From: DASXQK01 sp963757155
Lineage (GTDB): Bacteria > Pseudomonadota > Alphaproteobacteria > Dongiales > Dongiaceae
Assembly (NCBI GenBank): GCA_963757155.1
Contig: CAVWQS010000037.1
Coordinates: 124,001-188,000 of the forward strand
Reading direction: 5' to 3'
DNA: 64,000 nt
This document shows, in pieces, positions 54,106-62,026 of the stretch. The stretch's first letter is position 1, and each line of letters starts with the position of its first letter. A model generated the notes under the pieces. The model was not told the origin of the DNA and did no database searches. It worked only from the letters and a program-made list of their open reading frames with translations. The position numbers and the translations under genes are program-made.

Positions 54106-55271
54106 GCGCCGTGGATCCCCGGATCGTCCTGGTGGCCGGCGAGCCCTCCGGCGATGTGCTGGGCGCGCGTCTGATGACCGCGCTCCGGCGCGCCACAGGT
54201 GGCAAGGTGCGCCTCGAGGGGATCGGCGGCGAGCAAATGAGCGCCGAAGGCCTTGCGAGCCGGTTTCCGATGCAGGAGCTGAGCCATATGGGGCTGGTCG
54301 AGCTGCTGCCGCATCTGCCGCTTCTGCGCCGCCGGCTGCGGGAAACGACCGCCTGGCTGCGCCGGGAGCCGCCCGATGTGCTGGTCACGATTGACGCGCC
54401 GGGCTTTTGCCTGCGCCTGGCGGAACAGCTGGGAGAGACGAAGATTCCCCGCCTGCATTATGTGGCGCCTTCGGTCTGGGCCTGGAAGCCGGGACGGGCG
54501 CTGAAGCTGGCGCGTCTGGTGGATCATCTGTTGGCGCTGCTTCCCTTCGAACCACCTTATTTCACGCCCCATGGCTTGGCCTGCACCTATGTCGGCCATC
54601 CCGCGCTGGAGACCATGTCGGGCACCCCGGCCGCCGCGGCGTTCCGGGCCGGGCATGGCATCGCGGCCGAGGCGCCGCTTCTCTGCGTGCTGCCCGGCAG
54701 CCGGCGATCCGAGCTGAACCGGCTCCTGCCCATCTTCTCCGAGACGGTCCGTCGCCTCGCTGCCCGCCATGCCGGATTGCGGGTCGTCCTGCCGACGGTC
54801 GCCGGCGTGGCCAGCCTCGCCGAGGCCAGTGCCGAAAGCTTCGGCGTGCCGGTCGCCATCGTCACCGAGCCCGGGATGAAGCGGGATAGCTTTGCCGCCA
54901 GCGACGCCGCGCTCGCCGCCTCCGGGACGGTTGCGGTCGAATTGGCCGTCGTCGGCACGCCGGCCGTCATCGCCTATCGCGCCAATCCGATTTCTGTCGC
55001 CATCGCCCGGCGCATGATCAAGGTCAAATACGCATCCCTGGTGAACCTGCTGCTCGACCGCGCCGCGACGCCCGAGTTCCTGCAGGAGAACTGCCGGCCG
55101 GAGAAGCTGGTCGAGGCGCTCGACCGGCTGCTCAGCGATCCAGCGGCCCGCGACGCGCAGCACGCCGCCTATCGCGAGGCCATGGCCAAGCTCGCCGTCG
55201 ACGGCCTGCCGAGCGACCGCGCTGCCGCGGTCGCGCTGTCGATGATCGGGACGACCGAGGCGCCCTCTTAA
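54102..55271 (+). CDS. lpxB: Lipid-A-disaccharide synthase LpxB
   Basis: Joins lipid X and UDP-2,3-diacylglucosamine into the lipid A disaccharide. It has 389 residues, a GT-B enzyme of family GT19. Signatures: IVLVAGEPSGDVLGARLM, YVAPSVWAWKPGRA and LCVLPGSRRSELNRLLP. Translation starts at GTG 54102 inside the end of lpxI. Its TAA overlaps, tail to tail, the stop codon of the oxidoreductase on the other strand. Confidence 0.96.
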   Translation: MSAVDPRIVLVAGEPSGDVLGARLMTALRRATGGKVRLEGIGGEQMSAEGLASRFPMQELSHMGLVELLPHLPLLRRRLRETTAWLRREPPDVLVTIDAPGFCLRLAEQLGETKIPRLHYVAPSVWAWKPGRALKLARLVDHLLALLPFEPPYFTPHGLACTYVGHPALETMSGTPAAAAFRAGHGIAAEAPLLCVLPGSRRSELNRLLPIFSETVRRLAARHAGLRVVLPTVAGVASLAEASAESFGVPVAIVTEPGMKRDSFAASDAALAASGTVAVELAVVGTPAVIAYRANPISVAIARRMIKVKYASLVNLLLDRAATPEFLQENCRPEKLVEALDRLLSDPAARDAQHAAYREAMAKLAVDGLPSDRAAAVALSMIGTTEAPS

Positions 55272-56236
55272 ACGTCCCCTGGCGGTTGGATGAAACGCTG
55301 CCAGTGGCGGCGCAGCTCATGATCGACGAGAAGGGCAGCCTCCAGGGCCCGCAGCCCGTCCTCGCCGGTCACCAGCGGCGGGCTCTCGCCGCGGACGGCG
55401 GCGAGGAAGCCGGTGATCTCCGCCTCCAGGGAATCGATCTTCGGGTAGACGCTCTCCTTCAGGCTGAGCGCCGGCGTTCCCGCCGGGGCAGCGGCATCAT
55501 GGCGGAAGACCCCGATCCGGCGCTTGATGAAATCGACGGAGGTGCAGGAACCTCGTTGGAAGATCCGCATCTTCCGCTCGTTTCTGAGGCTGACGCGGCT
55601 CACGGTCAGATCGGCCACGCAGCCGTTCTCGAACTGGATGCGGCAGCTGGCCATGTCGTCGGCGGCGGTGATCACCGGGGCGCCCACGGCATGGGCCCAT
55701 TCGATGGGCGACTTCACCAGGCTGAGGATCAGATCCAGATCGTGGATCATCAGATCGAGCACCGCGCTCACCGCCTCGCCCCGCGGTGCGAAATGCCCCA
55801 CGCGGGTGGCCTGGATGAAGAGCGGCCGGTCGATCAAGGCCGCCAGCGGCCGGCCCACGGCGGAGAAACGCTCGATATGGCCGACCTGCAGGACCTTGCC
55901 CCGCGCCGCGGCGAGGCGGATCAGCTCGCCGGCATCCACCACCGTCGCGGTGATCGGTTTTTCGACCAGGACATGGGCACCATGCTCGATGAAATCCCGG
56001 GCGACCTCGAAATGGCTCGCCGGCGGTGTCGCGACGCTGACCGCGTCCACCCGGCCGAGAAGGGACCGGTAGTCGGAGAGCCCCTCGACCCGATGCTGGG
56101 CGGCGATCGCCGCGGCGCGCGCCGGATCCTGGTCCACCACCGCCACGAGCCGGGAGCCCTCGAGGCTCGCATATTTTCCGGCATGGTGCTGGCCGAAATG
56201 GCCGACACCGATCACGGCTGTCCTGAGCTCTCGCAC
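55268..56236 (-). CDS. Gfo/Idh/MocA family NAD(P)-dependent oxidoreductase, possibly GnnA-like
   Basis: A 322-residue dehydrogenase with an N-terminal Rossmann fold (TAVIGVGHFGQHHAGKYASL, then LVAVVDQDPARA), the family motif HVLVEKPIT and the C-terminal substrate domain. GTG at 56236 with AAGGA just upstream is the chosen start; a longer frame from 56365 adds a non-conserved leader. It converges on lpxB with overlapping stop codons. Similar oxidoreductases beside lpx genes include GnnA, which oxidises UDP-GlcNAc so that GnnB can make the 3-amino sugar of amide-linked lipid A. No gnnB is present here, so this role is only a suggestion. Confidence 0.8.
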   Translation of the reverse strand: MRELRTAVIGVGHFGQHHAGKYASLEGSRLVAVVDQDPARAAAIAAQHRVEGLSDYRSLLGRVDAVSVATPPASHFEVARDFIEHGAHVLVEKPITATVVDAGELIRLAAARGKVLQVGHIERFSAVGRPLAALIDRPLFIQATRVGHFAPRGEAVSAVLDLMIHDLDLILSLVKSPIEWAHAVGAPVITAADDMASCRIQFENGCVADLTVSRVSLRNERKMRIFQRGSCTSVDFIKRRIGVFRHDAAAPAGTPALSLKESVYPKIDSLEAEITGFLAAVRGESPPLVTGEDGLRALEAALLVDHELRRHWQRFIQPPGDV

Positions 56237-56337
56237 GATTCCTTGAGCGTCCCGTTTTGTGAGGCCGGCCTGGTAGCGGCCAGCGGGCAAGACCCTATAC
56301 AATGCGGCTCTTTGCGCCGCAATCGAGGGATCATGCC

Positions 56338-56919
56338 ATGAGCCAGTCCGCCCAAAGCACATCAAGCAAGAGCAAGCCCGCCAAGAGCCCGGCCGCCTCC
56401 GGTTATCGGCTGCTGCATACGATGATCCGGGTGCTCGATCTCGACAAGTCGCTCGATTTCTATACCCGCCATCTCGGGATGAAGCTGTTGCGCCGCAATG
56501 ATTATCCGAGCGGGGAGTTCACCCTGGCCTTCGTCGGCTACGGCGACGAAGCTGATCACACTGCGATCGAGCTGACCCATAATTGGGGCCAGAAGGAGCC
56601 CTATGCGATCGGCACGGCTTTCGGCCATCTCGCCGTCTCGGTCCCGGATATCTATGCCACCTGCGAGACGCTCGCCAAGGAAGGCGTCAAGATCCCCCGC
56701 CCGCCGGGACCGATGAAGCATGGCACGACCGTCATCGCTTTCATCGAAGATCCGGACGGTTACAAGATCGAGCTGATCGAGCGCAAGCCGGCGGCTAGAT
56801 TGACAGCGAGGGCGCCCGCGTCAGGCCGTGTGGAGATGCCAATTGGCGTTGGCCGTGTAAGCCGCCCAGCTGGCGGCCGGGGGGCTTGGCGTGTGAAAGG
56901 CGAAGTCGGAGGCGGATAG
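56338..56919 (+). CDS. gloA: Lactoylglutathione lyase (glyoxalase I) with an odd C-terminal extension
   Basis: Converts the methylglyoxal-glutathione adduct to lactoylglutathione. The vicinal-oxygen-chelate domain is complete: LLHTMIRVLDLDKSLDFYTRHLGMKLLRR, AIELTHNWG, GFGHLAVSVPD-like (FGHLAVSVPDIY) and IAFIEDPDGYKIELIER with the metal-ligand Glu. Family members normally stop soon after IELIER. Here the frame runs about 40 residues further in Arg/Gly-rich, non-conserved sequence, overlapping the end of the M10 protease gene on the other strand by 99 bases. Stops exist in both other frames just after the conserved part (TAG 56796, TGA 56801), so a one-base error may have hidden the true stop. 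Confidence 0.88.
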   Translation: MSQSAQSTSSKSKPAKSPAASGYRLLHTMIRVLDLDKSLDFYTRHLGMKLLRRNDYPSGEFTLAFVGYGDEADHTAIELTHNWGQKEPYAIGTAFGHLAVSVPDIYATCETLAKEGVKIPRPPGPMKHGTTVIAFIEDPDGYKIELIERKPAARLTARAPASGRVEMPIGVGRVSRPAGGRGAWRVKGEVGGG

Positions 56920-58653
56920 GCTGGCCAGGGTGACGGATTTCAAGGTGACGGTGTCCGATCCGTCATAGGTGATGACCACCCCGGCGGCTGCCTGGGTCAT
57001 GTGGCTATGCACCGCCGCGTAATTGGGAAACAGGGCGGTGGAAAAATTGATGATGTCGTGCCCGCTGCCCGTCGGCGCGAAATCGGCGATCATGTCCTTT
57101 CCGAAGGCGGCGTCGAAGACGAAGCTGTCCGATCCCAGATTGCCGTAAAGTGCGTCGTTGTTCAGCCCGCCGTAGAGGACGTCGGCGCCGTTGCTGCCGA
57201 AGAGAATATCTGTGCCCTGGCCCCCGACCAGCAGGTCATTGCCATCGAGGCCATTGATGACATTGGCGCCGCTATTGCCGGTGAGGGTGTCGTTGAAGGC
57301 CGAGCCTTGCAGATTCTCGAAATTGAAGAGGGTATCGGTGCCGGCGCCCAGCGTGTTCTGGGCGGAGCCGAGTGCGAGATTCACCGTCACTGCCGCAGTG
57401 GCATGCACATAGCTGGCGGCGTCGGTTCCGTCATTGCCGTTCAGATTGTCATTGCCGGGGCCGCCCTCCAGCACGTCATTGCCCTGATTGCCGGCGAGCG
57501 TGTCGTTCCCTGGGCCACCGTTCAGATTGTTAGCGGCCTGGTTTCCGATCAGCGTGTCGTTGCCGCTGCCGCCGATGGCATTCTCGATCAGCGAGCGCGG
57601 GTCGTTGTTGTACAGATAGGCATTGGCCACATTGCCATGGGCCAGGTGCTGCCCCGGTGCGCTTGAGTCCAGATCCGCCAGCTGGGCCGTCGAGAAGGTG
57701 GACCAGTTCCCGGGCCGCAGGTCGACGGTCACATTCGTATTGTAGTTCGACAGGTTGTAGGTATCGGTCCCGCCACCGTCCCAGATCGCCGCATAGATCT
57801 TATTGGCGGATGACGCCCCCTGACTGACGCCGTTGATGGACATGGCGCCCGTCGTCGGGCTCCAGCTATAGGTCGTATTCCCCGCGTTCGTGGCGAAATT
57901 CGCGCCGTACATGTATTGCAGGGCGGCGATATCGTCGATCATATAGGTCTGATTGCTGCTGCCCTCGCTGATTGTGTAGGTGAGGGGGCCGCCGAGAAAA
58001 GAGTGATAGGTCATCACCGACCATTCGGTCGAATCATGTCCCGCCGGCAGCACGCCATGCAGGCCGTCACCCTCCTGGCCGTGCTTCAAGCCGACGGCGT
58101 GCCCGATCTCATGCAGGATCGACTCGAATGCGTAGCTCCCCTTCGTCGGTACCACATAGGCCGTATTGCCAATCCAGACATCGCCGCCCTCCCTGATCGC
58201 CTCCGGGTAGTAAGTCCAGGAGGTGGGCGGGACACGGGAATCCGCGAAGCGGATCATGGCGTGGGAAGAATTGGTTTCAGGGATCTGGGTGAAGGTGAGC
58301 AGGGTGTATTGGGAAATCAGGCTGAGAGCATAACGGGCAACCGTCTGCTGCGCCGCGCTGAAGGCGTGAAAGCCCGATTGCGGTTCGTGCGAGCCATAGC
58401 CGGGACCGTAGTTGGAAGGCGAAGTGGGAAAGCTGAATGTGATGTTCTGCGCGCCCCAGGCAAAACCGCTCAGCAACCCGTTGATGTCCTGGTTGGAAAA
58501 GCCGCTGGCTGTGCCGACCAGGGTGGTGCTTGGGATATCCGTCCGCAGTAAAGCTTTCAGGCCAAAAGCTTGCGGTCCGACGGGATCGGAGCCCGCAGGA
58601 CGATCGGGAAAGGGACTTGGCACCAGATACTCCGCTCGACCAGCTAAAGGCAC
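56821..58653 (-). CDS. Secreted M10 (serralysin-type) zinc metalloprotease with RTX repeats
   Basis: A 610-residue protein without a signal peptide, as expected for a type I secretion substrate. The catalytic domain (about 55-330) has the metzincin motif HEIGHAVGLKH at 181-191 (His181, Glu182, His185, His191) and the Met-turn SVMTY with Met214 and Tyr216. From about 360 it has glycine-rich RTX calcium repeats (GGSGNDTLIGN, GGPGNDTLAGN, GGPGNDNLNGN). Residues 413-610 are homologous to the end of the RTX protein at 62027-63673 and finish NWHLHTA. It is divergent from the ABC exporter gene that probably secretes it. No inhibitor gene is adjacent. Confidence 0.92.
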   Translation of the reverse strand: MPLAGRAEYLVPSPFPDRPAGSDPVGPQAFGLKALLRTDIPSTTLVGTASGFSNQDINGLLSGFAWGAQNITFSFPTSPSNYGPGYGSHEPQSGFHAFSAAQQTVARYALSLISQYTLLTFTQIPETNSSHAMIRFADSRVPPTSWTYYPEAIREGGDVWIGNTAYVVPTKGSYAFESILHEIGHAVGLKHGQEGDGLHGVLPAGHDSTEWSVMTYHSFLGGPLTYTISEGSSNQTYMIDDIAALQYMYGANFATNAGNTTYSWSPTTGAMSINGVSQGASSANKIYAAIWDGGGTDTYNLSNYNTNVTVDLRPGNWSTFSTAQLADLDSSAPGQHLAHGNVANAYLYNNDPRSLIENAIGGSGNDTLIGNQAANNLNGGPGNDTLAGNQGNDVLEGGPGNDNLNGNDGTDAASYVHATAAVTVNLALGSAQNTLGAGTDTLFNFENLQGSAFNDTLTGNSGANVINGLDGNDLLVGGQGTDILFGSNGADVLYGGLNNDALYGNLGSDSFVFDAAFGKDMIADFAPTGSGHDIINFSTALFPNYAAVHSHMTQAAAGVVITYDGSDTVTLKSVTLASLSASDFAFHTPSPPAASWAAYTANANWHLHTA

Positions 58654-58782
58654 TCAGGGCATAGGCCGCAGCGCCTCTCGGCGGCGGCGAAATCCAGCCT
58701 TCTGATGCCGCCGGCATCATACGCCCCCTGACCGGCCGGGTGAAGCGCGGCAATGGCGGTAGCTTTGTGTAACTATTGAGCT

Positions 58783-58788
58783 TATAAT
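58783..58788 (+). promoter_or_regulatory. -10 box ahead of the exporter genes
   Basis: A perfect TATAAT in an AT-rich pocket of the divergent intergenic region. No good -35 box stands 16-18 bases upstream (TAGCTT at 17), so an activator may be needed, or it may be used on the other strand in part. Confidence 0.4.
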
Positions 58789-58801
58789 AGAACAAACTGG
58801 T

Positions 58802-58828
58802 CTATCGATAGGTTTAGACCTCTAAACC
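58802..58828. promoter_or_regulatory. Two abutting palindromes, candidate operator
   Basis: CTATCGATAG (58802-58811) is a perfect 10-base palindrome. GGTTTAGACCTCTAAACC (58811-58828) is a perfect 8-bp inverted repeat with a 2-base centre. They share one base and lie 14 bases downstream of the TATAAT, between the divergent protease and exporter genes, the place where a repressor or activator site is expected. The binding protein is unknown. Confidence 0.45.
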
Positions 58829-58893
58829 CGTCTGCTGAAAATAGAAGCCCGGACGACAGTCCAGCAAATGTGGTTGGAGGATTCGTTCACCTC

Positions 58894-60629
58894 ATGTTCA
58901 GAACGAACACAGGGCCTCCCTCAGAGGTTCAGGCGGCAATAGGAACCTGCCGGACGGCCTTTATTTCCACGGCTGTCTTCAGTCTGGTCATCAACCTTCT
59001 GATGCTGGCCGGCCCGCTTTTCATGCTCCAGGTCTACGATCGCGTGCTGGCCAGCAACAGCGTTTCCACGCTTGTTGCCCTGACCATCCTCCTGGCCATG
59101 CTCTATGCCTTCTACGGAACCCTGGATCACATCCGCCAGCGCATTATCGGCCGGGTCGGCCGCCGGGTGGACGAGACGCTGCGAGGACGGATCTTCGATG
59201 CCGTGATGTCCCATGGCTTGCGCCGTTCGACCGGCGTCGGAGGCCAGCCGGTCAGCGATCTTGTGACCATGCGGCAATTCATTTCCGGGCCTGCTCCCTT
59301 CGCCCTGCTCGACATGCCCTTCACGCCGATCTATCTGGCCGTCATCTTTTCCATGCATTGGTTGCTGGGCATGACCGCCCTGGCTGCGGCCATCGCGGGC
59401 TTCGCGCTCGCGGTCCTCAATGAATTCATTACGCGCCGCCCGCTCGCGGCCGCGAACAAGGCAACCCAGGAAGGTGGGCTCTTCACCGAAGAGTGCCGAC
59501 GCAACAGCGAGGCCGCGCATGCCATGGGCATGCTCGGCACCATGCGGGCCTTCTGGCTTGGCGTGCAGCAACGGCCCTCGACGACAACACGCGCGGGAGC
59601 GACCGCGGCGGCCTGGTCACCACGGTCTCGAAGGTCGAAAGGCTGTTCGTGCAGTCGCTCATCCTGGCGGTCGGTGCCTTTCTTGCGATCGAGCAGCAGA
59701 TCACGCCCGGCGCGATGATCGCCTCCTCCATCCTTCTGTCGCGGGCATTGGCGCCGGTGGAGATGGCGGTTTCGCAATGGCAGAGCTTCCTCTCCTTTCG
59801 GCGTGCGCTCGCACGGCTCGGCGCCGTCCTGAAGGACGTGCCGCTGCAGAGGGAGCGGATGCGCCTTCCCGTGCCGAAGGCCCGATTCGAGGTGGAGAAT
59901 TTGTTTGCGTTTGTCCCGGGGCAGGAAAAGCCGCTCGTCCAGGGCATATCCTTTGCCCTGAGCCCCGGTGAGGCGCTCGGCATCATCGGGCCCATGGGGG
60001 CGGGCAAGTCGACCCTTGGCCGCGCCCTTGTCGGCGCCTGGGCCTATTGTCGGGGTCAGGTTCGCCTCGATGGCGCCACCTTTGATCAGCATGGCCCCGA
60101 TGTCATCGGGCAATACGTCGGCTATATGCCTCAGGATCTGCAGCTCTTCGACAGGAGCGTCGCCGAGAACATCGCCCGTCTCGGGACCGATGCCGCGCCG
60201 GAAGCCGTCGTCGCGGCCGCGAAGCTGGCCCAGGCGCATGATCTCATTCAGCGCCTGCCCGACGGCTATAACAGCCGCATCGGCGAGAATGGGGCGAGGC
60301 TTTCCTCAGGCCAGAAGCAGCGCCTTGCCCTGGCCCGGGCGCTGTTCGGCGAGCCCGTGCTGCTGGTGCTCGACGAACCCAACGCCAACCTGGACTTCGA
60401 AGGTGAAGTGGCCCTCGACCAAGCCATCAGGGCGGTAAAGGCACGCGGCGGGGCGGTGATCATCATCGCGCATAAGCCCAGCGTGCTGGCGGCCGTCGAT
60501 CGCATCCTGGTCATGAAAGAGGGCCGGGCCGTCGAGCTCGGCGAGCGGGATGACATCCTGCGCAAGGTGGCACCACGTCCTGCCCCGGCCCAGGTGCGCC
60601 CACCTCTCACCGTGGTGAAAGAGGACTGA
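58894..60629 (+). CDS. Type I secretion ABC transporter, permease/ATPase (one frame disruption)
   Basis: Inner-membrane exporter of the PrtD/AprD type. The N-terminal part has two membrane helices (FSLVINLLMLAGPLFMLQVYDRVLASNSVSTL and the next). There is no C39 peptidase domain. The ATPase has Walker A GPMGAGKSTLG, signature LSSGQKQRLALARAL and Walker B VLLVLDEPNANLD. The coding frame changes by -1 near 59574, after MLGTMRAFWLGVQQ, resuming as ALDDNTRGSDRGG. Adding one base gives 578 residues, the family length. I chose ATG 58894; GTG 58870 is also possible. It is followed 3 bases later by the adaptor gene. Confidence 0.9.
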
Positions 60630-60632
60630 TTC

Positions 60633-61958
60633 TTGAGCCACCCGCCAAAGGCGATCAATACGCAGCGATCATTGCGCGCCTATCAGCTCCTGGGCTTTGC
60701 CGTGGTGCTCGCCCTGCTCGTGGGGATCGGCGGCTGGGGGGCGCTGGCCTCGATCAACGGGGCGATCATCGCGCCCGCGACGGTTGCCGTCGAATCCTAC
60801 ACGAAGAAAGTGCAGCACCGCGAAGGCGGCATCGTGAGCGAGATCCTGGTGAAGGAGGGGGACAATGTCCAGACGGGCGACGTCCTGCTCGTTCTCAGCG
60901 ATGCGGAGACCAAGGCGGAACTCGCCATCATCGGGGGACAGCTGGACGAGGTGATGGGTCGCAGAGCCCGGCTCGAGGCCGAGCGCGACGGAGCCGCGGC
61001 GCCCGACTTCATGCCGCAGCTGCTCGCTCGGGCGGATGACCCCAAGATCGCCAAGATCCTGGCTGGCCAGCGCAAGCTCTTCGAGTCCGAAACGTCGTCC
61101 CTGAAGGGGCAAAAGGACCAGCTCGAAGAACGCATGGCTCAGCTCGACGAGCAAATCCGCGGCTTGACCGCCCAGCTGGATTCGAATGAGAAGCAGACCC
61201 AGCTGATCAAAGAGGAGCTGAAGGCCTTCAAGGGACTGGTGGAGAAGGGGTTGATCGAGCTGACCCGCGTTCGCGAACGCCAGGGAGCGGCCGCCAGCCT
61301 CGAGGGCCAGCGCGGGGAGATCATCGCCAATATCGCGCAGGCACAAGGGAAAATCAGCGAGATCCGGTTGCAGATCATTCAGCTTCAGGACGACTCCCGG
61401 GTGAAGATCCTGGCGGACCTGGGCGATGCCGAAACCAAGATGGCGGAGCTGCTCGAGCGGCAACAGGCGGCCCAGTCGAAATTGGCCCGCACGACGATCC
61501 GCTCGCCGGTCATCGGCTATGTCTACCATCTGTCGGTCCACACCATCGGCGGCGTGGTCGCTCCCGGCGAAACCATCCTGGAGATCGTCCCGCAATTCGA
61601 CGATCTGGTGCTGGCAGCCCGCGCGCGACCCCAGGATATCGACAAGATCCATATGGGCCAGTTGGCCCAGGTGCGCTTTCCCGAGTTCAACCGGCGCACG
61701 ACGCCCGAGCTCACCGCGAAAGTCACCTATGTCGCCGCCGACGTCACCCAGCCGACGCAGGCTGGTCGGGACAATTTTCAGCCGTTCTATGAGATTAGGC
61801 TGACGATCGATGCCAAGGAGCGGGCCAAGCTCGACGGCAAGGCGCTCAAGCCCGGCATGCCTGCGGAAGTGTTCCTGCAGACGGGCTCGCGGATGGCTTT
61901 GAGCTATTTCCTCAAGCCGCTAACCGATCAATTCGCTCATACTTTCAAGGAAGAGTAG
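60633..61958 (+). CDS. Type I secretion membrane fusion protein, HlyD/PrtE family
   Basis: Periplasmic adaptor linking the ABC exporter to an outer-membrane TolC-type channel. It has 441 residues: one N-terminal transmembrane helix (LLGFAVVLALLVGIGGWGALA), a biotinyl-lipoyl-like half (VQHREGGIVSEILVKEGDNVQTGDVLLVL), a long coiled-coil hairpin (about 95-285) and the C-terminal beta domain with RTTIRSPVIGYVYHLSVHTIGGVVAPGE. Translation appears to begin at TTG 60633 with GAGGA just upstream. No tolC-like gene is in the window. Confidence 0.93.
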   Translation: MSHPPKAINTQRSLRAYQLLGFAVVLALLVGIGGWGALASINGAIIAPATVAVESYTKKVQHREGGIVSEILVKEGDNVQTGDVLLVLSDAETKAELAIIGGQLDEVMGRRARLEAERDGAAAPDFMPQLLARADDPKIAKILAGQRKLFESETSSLKGQKDQLEERMAQLDEQIRGLTAQLDSNEKQTQLIKEELKAFKGLVEKGLIELTRVRERQGAAASLEGQRGEIIANIAQAQGKISEIRLQIIQLQDDSRVKILADLGDAETKMAELLERQQAAQSKLARTTIRSPVIGYVYHLSVHTIGGVVAPGETILEIVPQFDDLVLAARARPQDIDKIHMGQLAQVRFPEFNRRTTPELTAKVTYVAADVTQPTQAGRDNFQPFYEIRLTIDAKERAKLDGKALKPGMPAEVFLQTGSRMALSYFLKPLTDQFAHTFKEE

Positions 61959-62026
61959 GGGCGTCCGTGCTGCCCGAGCCTCTCGGCGACAGCACGGACC
62001 GGATCCTGTCCTTAGCGGCCGAGCCC

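Noticed and set aside
57001..57666. Plus-strand open frame opposite the M10 protease gene
   Set aside because: It is the complement of RTX repeats; Val/Ala/Ile/Gly repeats of this kind always appear opposite GGxGxD coding sequence.
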